A DNA stretch of 8,634 nt from Aquirhabdus sp. (GCA_030151145.1 JASLEL010000207.1:1-8634); one strand, 5' to 3'. Shown: positions 1-6,212, numbered from the stretch's first letter. The notes: generated by a model from the letters alone, not told the origin. Translations and numbers: made by a program.

Positions 1-692
1 GGCAGTTTGAATGCCGGTGGAATCGGTTTGTTCCACAAGGTCGTCAGACCACTGGACGCGGCATGCTCAAAGGTACACAGGCCCGAGACCGACTCGGTCT
101 GACCCTCAAAGGTCAACGTGCCCTCATAGCGTGACAGCAGACTGAAATGCTCATAGACGGGATTGCGCACAAACCAGCTCACCTGATCGGTACATGTCAC
201 CTGCACATCAAGCGTCAGCCCGCCAGTCTTCACGGTGACATGGTACTCAGGATATCGCCCGGTAATGACGAGGGCGTCGCCAAAGCGCAAATGAGAGCCA
301 TCCTCAGCAAAATCACACTCCTTGCTCATGCTGTAGCCTTTGAGCAGGTAGTCATCGCCCAAGGCTGCGGTCGTTGAGAAAACGGTGGCAGTATCACGCG
401 GTTTGCCGCCCTGGATCAACGCATCATTATCAAAAGCCAATGCACCGGGCAGTCCAAGCAAAGTCATGATGTTGAGATACTGATGCGGCGCAGGCAACAG
501 TGGAAAGAACACCCCAAAATGCGTCCAGCCGTAGCGACCGGAATGCTGATGGGGCTTTAAGATCTCAGGGCGGGTAAACGGTCGGGTGGATTCAACCACA
601 GCCTCATCCATGGCTGGCAGCATATGGTTCAGCAGCACATCAGCCGTACGGCTTAAGGCACGCTGAGCCAGTCGATCAACGAATTGGGACAT
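1..692 (-). CDS. Uncharacterised protein, C-terminus cut by window edge
   Basis: The minus strand is open without a stop for 230 codons from an ATG at 692-690 to the left edge. A GGAG ribosome-binding site (701-704) lies 8 nt before the ATG, so the start is well supported. The visible product begins MSQFVDRLAQRALSRTADVL and has no signal peptide or membrane segment. From about residue 55 it looks beta-rich, with GRYGWTHFGVFFPLLPAP, then paired aromatic and Gly residues (GDDYLLKGYSM, VITGRYPEYHVTV, VSWFVRNPVYEHFSLLSRYEG). This pattern of Trp/Tyr/His-rich strands recalls lipocalin-like proteins of the CrtC/AttH type, and possibly Acinetobacter proteins labelled DUF6670; both are impressions from memory. 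It is likely cytoplasmic and its substrate is unknown. It lies 181 bp after the porin on the same strand and probably has its own promoter. I am confident it is a gene and unsure of the function. Confidence 0.8.
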   Translation of the reverse strand, partial: MSQFVDRLAQRALSRTADVLLNHMLPAMDEAVVESTRPFTRPEILKPHQHSGRYGWTHFGVFFPLLPAPHQYLNIMTLLGLPGALAFDNDALIQGGKPRDTATVFSTTAALGDDYLLKGYSMSKECDFAEDGSHLRFGDALVITGRYPEYHVTVKTGGLTLDVQVTCTDQVSWFVRNPVYEHFSLLSRYEGTLTFEGQTESVSGLCTFEHAASSGLTTLWNKPIPPAFKL

Positions 693-781
693 GGTGAAAT
701 CTCCGATATTTCGCAAAACAAGAAACTTTGAGGGCGTCTGACATCAGGCCCGATGATAATACGAATGGATAAACGATGGAT

Positions 782-815
782 GACCCAAATCACATCATGC
801 TGTGATATTTGGGTC
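782..815. promoter_or_regulatory. Imperfect inverted repeat between porin and left-edge gene
   Basis: The arms GACCCAAAT+CACA (782-794) and TGTG+AT+ATTTGGGTC (801-815) pair over 13 bp with a 2-nt bulge and a 6-nt loop. It lies 58 nt beyond the porin stop codon and about 90 nt upstream of the next start on the minus strand. Neither side has a T-run, which argues against a simple intrinsic terminator. A TATTAT that could serve as a minus-strand -10 lies just downstream (about 756-761). An operator for the left-edge gene and a 3'-end structure of the porin transcript are both possible. Confidence 0.4.
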
Positions 816-873
816 AAATGATGGCATCCAGAACGATGCGAGGGATGCGCTCAAAAGGCAGCACGGATGATCT

Positions 874-2280
874 TTAGAACTCGACATGCGCACGCAGGCT
901 GAAGACATTCAGCGTGCCGCGATCGGCATTGTAGGCAGGATTCCAGATATGCTGCCAGCCGGCAGCGAGATTAAGATGTGGCATCACGCGTCCGTCGTAG
1001 TAGACCTCCACCACCTGCTCAGGCTGGTAGCGAATCGTGCCATCGCCGATGAATGGTCCCAGACCGCCTAAGGCGAGGTATTGCTGGTGGGTTTTGTCGA
1101 GCTCATTCTGCGCCCATGCGATGCCCAGATGATCGTCTTTGCGGCCCCAACGCTGCCCCTGTATCGATGTACCGAGAGAGAGCTGTCGCTCGATCTCATC
1201 GAAGCCATACGTCTCGGTGTTGCCGTCGGCCCAGTTTAGCCGCGCAAACACACCGATATCCGGCGTGATGCTCTGCTCCAGATTTACCCCATAGCCGACC
1301 TTGGTCTGCAGGCGGCGCACATTGGCGGTATCCGGTGTCCCGCCATATTGCCCGGCAAAGGCGATGGCATCGTCAAAGCGTCCCATCACCGCCCGATTAC
1401 GCCACGCCAAGAGCCGCACCGTGCCCTCCTGCTCCCAGAGGGTATGCTGATGCTCCAGCTCCAGCGCCTCGCCATAGTGGTTGAAGACCTGATTATCCAG
1501 CGCCTGCCCATCGGCATCGCGCGGCACTTCAAAGTGCCCGAACCGTGCCGACCAGTCATCCCAGACGAGTTCGGTAATCAGCCCCTTGGTATAGCCTCGC
1601 GTATCGCCAGCATAGTCAAAGGAGCCATGGGCCAGAAAGGACCAATTCATAAACTGCGTGCGCGCATCATGGGCCATGCTATTGCCGTCAAACAGATCAA
1701 TCACGCTTAAGTAGCCCAGCGTCAATACCAGTCGGTGTTTATCCACGGTCATGGCGAGCTGATTGGGGCCGTCATCGAGTTGCTCCGTCCCACCACCCAA
1801 ACCCACGGTCTGCTGCAGATAGACACGGGCGAGATACAGCTTGGGCGTTGAGCTTGAGCCTTTCTGCTGCTCACTGTCGGTCAGACCCGCCAAGCCATGC
1901 AGCTCAGACAAGGGCCTCGCCTGCATGAGTTCGGGATCAATATAGAGCGCTCCGCCATCCCACAGACGGGCACCGGCATAAATCGTACCGCTCAGGGAGT
2001 AGCTATCCTCAGCGCTCAGTTTGAGACTGTTATCCCCTGTATAAGGTGCACTAAAACCCGGTTTGACCTGCCCGATCCATGTCGCTTGCGCATGCAGATT
2101 CCAGCGCTCGGTGTCTCCACTGGTGGTCGTGCTGAGATGGCTGTCTGTACTGCTGGCATCGGTCGCATCTGCCGGGTTTGCAGCCAGACAGGCGTGGGCC
2201 AGCAACAGCAGACTGCTCATGCCGAACTGCAGCAGTCGCCTGTGATATGACGGGATATGGGATACAAAAAGAAGTGTCAT
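874..2280 (-). CDS. OprB-like carbohydrate-selective porin
   Basis: The 468-residue product resembles the OprB family (PF04966), beta-barrel porins that admit sugars through the outer membrane. The N-terminus has two Arg (14-15) and then a hydrophobic stretch ending near ACLA (about residue 33), consistent with a signal peptide. A low-complexity Ser/Thr/Asp linker follows, and then the family's opening strand (WNLHAQATWIGQVKPGF, residues 60-76, then APYTGDNSL). Other family-like stretches are FARLNWADGNTETYGFDEI (345-363), GRKDDHLGIAWAQN (379-392) and the C-terminal strands from YYDGRVMPHLNLAAGWQH to a terminal Phe, the usual outer-membrane assembly signal. No good ribosome-binding site precedes the ATG at 2280. 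An internal ATG at 2220 also lacks one and would leave a signal peptide without positive charge, so the longer form is kept. The sugar transported cannot be told. No sugar-uptake or catabolic gene adjoins it. Confidence 0.85.
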   Translation of the reverse strand: MTLLFVSHIPSYHRRLLQFGMSSLLLLAHACLAANPADATDASSTDSHLSTTTSGDTERWNLHAQATWIGQVKPGFSAPYTGDNSLKLSAEDSYSLSGTIYAGARLWDGGALYIDPELMQARPLSELHGLAGLTDSEQQKGSSSTPKLYLARVYLQQTVGLGGGTEQLDDGPNQLAMTVDKHRLVLTLGYLSVIDLFDGNSMAHDARTQFMNWSFLAHGSFDYAGDTRGYTKGLITELVWDDWSARFGHFEVPRDADGQALDNQVFNHYGEALELEHQHTLWEQEGTVRLLAWRNRAVMGRFDDAIAFAGQYGGTPDTANVRRLQTKVGYGVNLEQSITPDIGVFARLNWADGNTETYGFDEIERQLSLGTSIQGQRWGRKDDHLGIAWAQNELDKTHQQYLALGGLGPFIGDGTIRYQPEQVVEVYYDGRVMPHLNLAAGWQHIWNPAYNADRGTLNVFSLRAHVEF

Positions 2281-2520
2281 GCGGAAGAATACTGGCCTTG
2301 ATCCATGAAAGCAGCCGCATGCGGCAACGATGATCGTCCGCCGACCTTAGCGCATGATTGATGAAGATATTTGCAGCCCGGACAGCAGATTTGTATCTGA
2401 ACATCACGAAAATGAAGAAAGGGTTGAGATGCTGCGTGCAAAGGGACCAATCATGATAAAAGCACGCACCAGAAAACCCGCGCAGCAAACAACAAGCAGG
2501 CCCATATCGGCTCAGACGAT
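2281..2520. other. Intergenic region upstream of porin
   Basis: This gap probably carries the porin's minus-strand control region. I see a perfect 12-bp palindrome GCCGCATGCGGC at 2314-2325, 34 bp before the porin ATG, but no convincing -35/-10 pair. Open frames crossing it look unlike protein-coding sequence. One 33-codon hydrophobic frame (2404-2505, minus) is discussed among the findings and is not called as a gene. Confidence 0.4.
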
Positions 2521-2571
2521 GATGATCGTCAGGTCAGCACCGCTGTCGGTGCTGACCTGACATCGATCATC
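2521..2571 (-). terminator. Strong stem-loop at the stop codon of the microcin-like gene
   Basis: A perfect 15-bp inverted repeat (GTCAGGTCAGCACCG at 2528-2542, complement at 2547-2561) closes a 4-nt loop. It extends by a further 7 bp (2521-2527 with 2565-2571) across a 3-nt bulge. The outer arm reaches into the TGA stop of the 2570-2872 gene. No T-run follows on the minus strand, so it is not a canonical intrinsic terminator. It may end or protect the transcript from 3' nucleases and would separate this gene from the porin downstream. Confidence 0.6.
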
Positions 2572-2872
2572 AGAGGGTAAATCCACCCGACAGTGGACCC
2601 GCCGAGACACCACCACTGGCGGAGCCCGAGGGCAGAGGAATGCCAGCCAGACCCGACAGCAGTTGGCCTAACAACGCTTCGCCGTTCTGGATGCCCTGAT
2701 TGATATTAAAAGCCAGATTGTTGACGACCAGCGACAGCGCATTTGGGCTGAGCAAATTGCCGATCAGTGCGGCGACCGGCGCACCCAGACCTTCAAGCAC
2801 TGCGATGGGATTGCTGATGGCACCAGAAATTTGATCGATTTCCTGGTCATTGAGTGGGGTAATGCTATTCAT
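2570..2872 (-). CDS. Double-glycine-leader peptide, candidate class II microcin
   Basis: The product is 100 residues. Residues 1-18 match the double-glycine leader consensus: Leu -12, Glu -8, Ile -7, Ile -4, Gly -2, Ala -1 (LNDQEIDQISGA, cut expected after A18). Such leaders are cleaved by C39-peptidase ABC exporters that secrete bacteriocins and class II microcins. The predicted mature 82-residue peptide is hydrophobic and rich in Gly, Leu, Ala, Asn and Ser. It has a likely amphipathic or membrane-active stretch (about 22-55), a second (64-80), and a Gly/Ser tail (SGSASGGVSAGPLSGG). The whole precursor has no Lys, Arg, His, Cys, Trp or Tyr; its only charged residues are D9, E11, D13, E27 and E65. 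An AGG lies 8 nt before the ATG. No exporter or immunity gene is visible nearby. It could instead be a secreted signalling, aggregation or structural peptide. The secretion leader is well supported; antibacterial activity is inference. Confidence 0.75.
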   Translation of the reverse strand: MNSITPLNDQEIDQISGAISNPIAVLEGLGAPVAALIGNLLSPNALSLVVNNLAFNINQGIQNGEALLGQLLSGLAGIPLPSGSASGGVSAGPLSGGFTL

Positions 2873-2973
2873 GATGGCTACCTGTCGGTGTTTGTTGTTT
2901 TAAGGTGATCGTTTTTTATGGCGATAGTTATTGGTGTCGTACAGTTTATAACCATAGCGACTCAAAGCGCGGA

Positions 2974-3004
2974 ATGATAGACCCAAAACGTATACAAATG
3001 TTAA
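2974..3004 (-). promoter_or_regulatory. Possible promoter of the microcin-like gene
   Basis: On the minus strand, TTAACA (2999-3004, 5 of 6 to the -35 consensus) and TATCAT (2974-2979, 5 of 6 to the -10) are separated by 19 bp, which is long for sigma-70. They sit about 100 bp before the start codon in a locally AT-rich gap (2873-3100). That gap holds no gene I can support. Weak call. Confidence 0.28.
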
Positions 3005-3061
3005 CCACATCACAACTTTTCACAAAAAACGATGCAAAATCATGCCCAAGACAGGTCGCCG

Positions 3062-3077
3062 GCTTGCTCACGCAAGC
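3062..3077 (-). terminator. Small hairpin after the Rid-family gene
   Basis: GCTTGC and GCAAGC form a perfect 6-bp stem with a 4-nt loop, 23 nt beyond the Rid-family stop codon on the minus strand. T-rich stretches follow only about 20 nt later, so termination here is possible but not typical. Confidence 0.3.
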
Positions 3078-3100
3078 AGACGAAGAAGATCGGTACAGGG

Positions 3101-3469
3101 TCAGGCGTGGGCCAGTGCCGCCGTCACGATGATCTCGACCCGCCATTTGGGATCGGCAAGTTTGGCCTCAGCGGTGGCGCGTGCCGGGGTATGACCATGC
3201 GGAATCCACGCATCATAGACACTGTTCATCCCGCTGAAATCGTTGATATCTGCCAGCCAGATGATCACCTGTAAGAGATGCGCACGCGAGGAGCCGACTT
3301 CATTCAGCAGGCGATCGATATGATCCAGCGCTTCCGTGGTCTGCTCTTCGATGGTACCGCCGTGCTCACCAATCTGGCCTGCGAGATAAACGGTATTGCC
3401 ATGAATGACAACTTCGCTCATGCGCGAGCCGACATGTTTGCGAATGATATGCGGGGTAGATGTGGTCAT
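3101..3469 (-). CDS. Rid-family (YjgF/YER057c/UK114) protein, YoaB-like
   Basis: The product is 122 residues, the usual length for the family, whose best-known member RidA hydrolyses reactive enamine/imine intermediates such as 2-aminoacrylate. The family pattern is clear: SEVVIHGNTVYLAGQ (18-32), IIWLADINDF (69-78), then GHTPARATAEAKLADPKWRVE. R97 and E112 occupy the places of E. coli RidA R105 and E120, with the same 15-residue spacing, so imine-deaminase chemistry is plausible. The middle and end (LADINDF-x2-MN, AWIPHGHTPAR, DPKWRVEI) resemble E. coli YoaB more than RidA itself, so I do not assign the symbol ridA. An AAGGAG lies 6 nt before the ATG. The gene starts only 34 nt after the ppa terminator, leaving little room for its own promoter. 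The physiological substrate is unknown; the protein is likely a cytoplasmic trimer. Confidence 0.9.
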   Translation of the reverse strand: MTTSTPHIIRKHVGSRMSEVVIHGNTVYLAGQIGEHGGTIEEQTTEALDHIDRLLNEVGSSRAHLLQVIIWLADINDFSGMNSVYDAWIPHGHTPARATAEAKLADPKWRVEIIVTAALAHA

Positions 3470-3503
3470 GTGCTGCTCCTTAGACGGTATGTGATGTCCT
3501 CAT

Positions 3504-3534
3504 AAAAAATGCCCCGATGTGCGGGGCATTTTTT
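3504..3534. terminator. Intrinsic terminator of ppa
   Basis: A perfect 13-bp inverted repeat (A6-TGCCCCG and its complement) with a 5-nt loop sits 20 nt beyond the ppa stop codon. The GC core is flanked by A6 on one side and T6 on the other, so it would work in both directions. Here its role is to end minus-strand ppa transcription ahead of the Rid-family gene. Confidence 0.93.
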
Positions 3535-3554
3535 AGTGTTTGTCGTTCAGACTC

Positions 3555-4082
3555 TTATTTCTGGACCGCAGCAACTGCTTTCAGGATTTCCTGACGGGCA
3601 GCTTCGGCATTTTGCCAGCCTTGGATCTTGACCCATTTGCCGGGTTCCAGATCTTTATAACGGGTGAAGAAGTGTTCGATTTGCTTGATCAGCAGCTCTG
3701 GCAGATCGGTGTATTCTTGGACATGCTTGTACAGCGGGGTCAGCTTGTCATGCGGTACGGCGATCAGTTTGGCATCGATACCACCATCATCTTCCATGTC
3801 CAGCTTGCCAACTACGCGAGCGCGGATCACGGAACCGGCTACGACTGGGTAAGGGGTCACAACCAGTACGTCCAGCGGGTCACCGTCGTCAGACAGGGTG
3901 TTCGGGATGTAGCCGTAGTTGGCTGGGTAGAACATGGGGGTGCCCATGAAACGGTCTACGAACAGTGCGTCGGAATCTTTGTCGATTTCGTATTTGATCG
4001 GGTCGTTGTTGGCTGGGATTTCGATGACGACGTAGATGTCATTTGGCACGTCTTTGCCAGCGGGAATGTTGTTATAGCTCAT
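3555..4082 (-). CDS. ppa: Inorganic pyrophosphatase (family I, soluble)
   Basis: It hydrolyses the pyrophosphate released by biosynthetic reactions to two phosphates in the cytoplasm, using Mg2+. The 175-residue product aligns almost without gaps to the 176-residue E. coli enzyme. The signature DGDPLDV is present with D66, D68 and D71. The other metal and substrate residues E21, K30, R44, Y56, D98, D103, K105, Y142 and K143 are all in place. The frame can start three codons earlier (ATG at 4091), but the GAG ribosome-binding core is 8 nt from the ATG at 4082 and only 3 nt from the earlier one. The shorter form also matches the family start (MSYNNIPAGKD, compare MSLLNVPAGKD). A perfect TATAAT lies upstream and a strong terminator follows, so it is probably a single-gene transcript. 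The sequence is closest, from memory, to Acinetobacter Ppa. Confidence 0.98.
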   Translation of the reverse strand: MSYNNIPAGKDVPNDIYVVIEIPANNDPIKYEIDKDSDALFVDRFMGTPMFYPANYGYIPNTLSDDGDPLDVLVVTPYPVVAGSVIRARVVGKLDMEDDGGIDAKLIAVPHDKLTPLYKHVQEYTDLPELLIKQIEHFFTRYKDLEPGKWVKIQGWQNAEAARQEILKAVAAVQK

Positions 4083-4153
4083 CACATACACTCAAGTTAA
4101 AGGCCAGGGATCAGGCGGGATAAAGAATCGAACGCATTATTTCAGCACGCGTC

Positions 4154-4182
4154 ATTATAGCGACATAGGCGCCTTTTGCGTG
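4154..4182 (-). promoter_or_regulatory. Probable ppa promoter
   Basis: The minus strand carries a perfect TATAAT -10 element at 4154-4159, about 70 nt before the ppa start. The -35 region (about 4177-4182) is a poor match and overlaps the foot of the adjacent hairpin. The predicted leader is about 65 nt. Confidence 0.55.
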
Positions 4183-4220
4183 TCTTTCCTGCGTTAATTT
4201 TTTAGCGAAGGAAAGACACG
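4179..4220 (-). terminator. Long hairpin between the MAPEG gene and ppa
   Basis: A perfect 12-bp inverted repeat (CGTGTCTTTCCT with AGGAAAGACACG) continues, after one G/A mismatch, through 6 further pairs including one wobble to a T4 loop, giving a 19-position stem. It lies 15 nt past the MAPEG stop. No T-run follows on the minus strand (CAAAAGG), so termination would be atypical. It touches the ppa -35 region, so a regulatory role is also possible. Confidence 0.5.
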
Positions 4221-4235
4221 ATTTTGATTTGCAGA

Positions 4236-4634
4236 TCAGTGCATCACGACCGGCAAGAAAAACAGCAGCATCGGGCAGGCATACGCCAGCGTCCAGATCA
4301 GCGAACGCAGGGTGGAGAGATTGGCCATATACGCAAGGATATAGAACACGCGCAGCACCACATAAGCCCAGGCCAGATCGTTGATCAGCGGCTGCGGCAG
4401 CACGAGATACTGCGCCATGAGCACCGAGGCAAGGAAGACTGGCAGCGTTTCGTAGGCATTGGCTTGGGCCGCCTGTGCGCGGGCAGCGATGCCGGTGAGG
4501 TTTGCCAAAAAAGCACGTGGATCGGCGTTGTCCGAGAGTTTAAAGCGGCCCAGAGCCTTGGCGAGCGCCGAAGTGAAGAGCGGCAGTACGCTAGCTGCGA
4601 CCATAGCATAGATGGTGATGGCAAAGGCGTGCAT
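4236..4634 (-). CDS. MAPEG-family integral membrane protein
   Basis: The 132-residue product matches the MAPEG family (PF01124; membrane-associated proteins in eicosanoid and glutathione metabolism) in length and topology. Four hydrophobic segments are visible (about 3-24, 62-79, 84-106, 109-130). The hallmark region between the first two reads ARAQAAQANAYETLPVFLA, compatible with the family's R-A-x2-A-x2-N-x2-E pattern. The third and fourth helices carry VLRVFYILAYMANLSTLRS. Bacterial members are mostly uncharacterised; some eukaryotic members are glutathione transferases or peroxidases, but no such activity should be assumed here. A weak GGGGA lies 6 nt before the ATG. The gene is divergent from the desaturase across a 336-bp gap and is followed by a long hairpin. 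The family call is firm and the function is unknown. Confidence 0.9.
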   Translation of the reverse strand: MHAFAITIYAMVAASVLPLFTSALAKALGRFKLSDNADPRAFLANLTGIAARAQAAQANAYETLPVFLASVLMAQYLVLPQPLINDLAWAYVVLRVFYILAYMANLSTLRSLIWTLAYACPMLLFFLPVVMH

Positions 4635-4970
4635 GTCAGGTCCCCAAGGTATTGTTATCCATTGTGCTCAGTATGACACGGGTGGGGTGGTTTTTTGAAT
4701 ATGGATATGATTACTGGTAGATTTCAGGAAATAAGTTCAATAATTCTGATTTGTTAGGATGTGTAGAGGCTTCACATCATTCGTCATAAACAGGCACACG
4801 CCATGGATGCCATGCTTTTATCGTGTTTCTCCAGCTTATTGTTTTAGTCCAAACAAACCTAGAAGGCGGTGTGATTACCCGTGTCTTCGTTCATCGCGGC
4901 GTAAAATAGAGTGATCATGCTAAGCGCATATTGCCTTATTTTGCTGAATCACATTTAAAGTGAGCCTATT
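4635..4970. promoter_or_regulatory. Divergent intergenic region, MAPEG gene and desaturase
   Basis: This 336-bp gap must hold the promoters for both flanking genes. I see no gene in it. Two symmetric elements stand out. TTGTTT-N6-AAACAA (4839-4856) is a perfect 6-bp inverted repeat. TCACATTTAAAGTGA (4949-4963) is palindromic except at one position pair and lies directly before the desaturase start. The best plus-strand promoter pair is TTGCCT (4931-4936) and TTTAAA (4954-4959), 17 bp apart, each 4 of 6 to consensus. This would give a leader of only a few nucleotides, so it is uncertain. Confidence 0.4.
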
Positions 4971-6212
4971 GTGAATAGCCTTGACACAGCCACACGTTTT
5001 ATAAATAAAAGCCGCGTTTTAACACCTGAAGAAATAGCAGAGTTTGGTCGTCGGATTGACGCCTTACGCAATAAGACATGGGCAAAAATTGGCGAGCCAG
5101 ATGCCCAATATATCTACGCTGTACGTGACTTTGTGCGCTATACCGAAATAACTAGCCGTACCGCACTCATGTTTGGTGGCTGGATTCCTCCGGTCTGGTT
5201 ACTTGCATCCCTCGCACTGGCTGTGTCCAAAATCGTCGAAAACATGGAACTCGGTCATAACGTCATGCACGGACAATATGACTGGATGAACGATCCCAGC
5301 TTAAACGGCTCAACCTATGAATGGGATACCGTATGCTCAGGCAAAGACTGGCGATATACCCATAACTTTATGCACCATACCTACACCAATATCCTCGGCA
5401 AGGATCGCGACATTGGCTATAGTGTCATCCGCATGACTGAGGCACAGGCATGGGAGCCACGCTATCTGGCCAATATCCCCATCACCGTGACGCTGATGTT
5501 TGGATTTCAATGGTTTTTGGGCTTTCAGAATGTCCATCCTGAAGAGTTTTTCGATCCTAAGATCGGCTTTAAGCAAGCGGCCACAAATGCCCGAGCTTTT
5601 GGCCGCAAAGTAGTTCGTCAAGTCGTTAAAGACTATGTGTTCTTCCCTGTGATTGCAGGTCCGATGTTCTTGCCTGTGCTGGCGGGCAATGCCACTGCGA
5701 ACCTCATCCGCAACATCTGGGAGTTTGCGATTATCTTCTGTGGCCACTTCACCGAAGACGTCGAGATGTTTGAAGATAATCTGACGAATGAAACCAAAGC
5801 CGAATGGTATCTACGTCAATTAAAAGGCTCCAGCAATCTGATTGGTGGCAAGATTTTGCACTTTCTGTCAGGTAATCTGAGTCATCAGATCGAACATCAT
5901 ATGTTTCCAGACATACCTGCCTATCGTTATCAGGAAATGGCACCCGAGGTGCAAGCGATCTGTACGGAATTTGGCCTACACTACAATACGGGCAGCTTCG
6001 CCAAACAAATGTCCGGAGTTATCAAACGCATTGCCATCCACTCTTTGCCAAATGCAACGCTGAGGCGTATTCGTGCGAGTCTCAATCAGCGAGTGCAAGC
6101 TGCAATAAGCCTAAGCACATTGCGCCCTTTTAGTTATTTGCTTTCCCGTATTACGCTTGTTCAATACCCATTCACTCGTGCTTCGGCCGATCCTGTGGCT
6201 CAAGCTCTGTAA
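4971..6212 (+). CDS. Membrane fatty acid desaturase
   Basis: The 413-residue product is a di-iron membrane desaturase (PF00487) that puts a double bond into an acyl chain, which would adjust membrane fluidity. All three histidine clusters are present: H96-N-V-M-H100, H131-N-F-M-H135-H136 and H305-Q-I-E-H309-H310. A further conserved-looking H259 sits in CGHFTED. Hydrophobic segments flank them (about 66-90, 168-186, 222-258). The stretch HNVMHGQYDWMNDP with NGSTYEWDTVCSGKDWR resembles the acyl-CoA desaturases of the mycobacterial DesA3 type, from memory. The start is GTG, because an in-frame stop lies five codons upstream and no nearby ATG fits; a weak GAG is 6 nt before it. Electron-donor genes (ferredoxin reductase) are not adjacent. 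Chain length and double-bond position are unknown. The 3' end overlaps the Kir channel gene on the other strand by 41 bp. Confidence 0.92.
   Translation: MNSLDTATRFINKSRVLTPEEIAEFGRRIDALRNKTWAKIGEPDAQYIYAVRDFVRYTEITSRTALMFGGWIPPVWLLASLALAVSKIVENMELGHNVMHGQYDWMNDPSLNGSTYEWDTVCSGKDWRYTHNFMHHTYTNILGKDRDIGYSVIRMTEAQAWEPRYLANIPITVTLMFGFQWFLGFQNVHPEEFFDPKIGFKQAATNARAFGRKVVRQVVKDYVFFPVIAGPMFLPVLAGNATANLIRNIWEFAIIFCGHFTEDVEMFEDNLTNETKAEWYLRQLKGSSNLIGGKILHFLSGNLSHQIEHHMFPDIPAYRYQEMAPEVQAICTEFGLHYNTGSFAKQMSGVIKRIAIHSLPNATLRRIRASLNQRVQAAISLSTLRPFSYLLSRITLVQYPFTRASADPVAQAL

Noticed and set aside
1348..1710. 120-codon plus-strand open frame
   Set aside because: Antisense shadow of the porin gene.
2051..2488. 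145-codon minus-strand open frame overlapping the porin start
   Set aside because: Half of it is the porin signal-peptide region in another frame; composition is unlike a protein and it lacks a ribosome-binding site.
2905..3132. 75-codon plus-strand open frame in the gap between the peptide and Rid-family genes
   Set aside because: It starts at a GTG with AAGG touching it and runs into the Rid-family gene antisense; the translation shows no domain or membrane character.
3540..4100. 186-codon plus-strand open frame
   Set aside because: It lies entirely antisense to ppa, whose identity is certain. The Val/Phe/Asp-rich translation is a by-product of ppa codon use.
4648..4660. lac-operator-like GGATAACAATA on the minus strand before the MAPEG gene
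   Set aside because: Only a half-site resemblance, with no symmetric partner and no LacI-type regulator in view.
4224..4676. 150-codon plus-strand open frame
   Set aside because: Antisense to the MAPEG gene; Gln/Arg/His-rich translation typical of a shadow frame.
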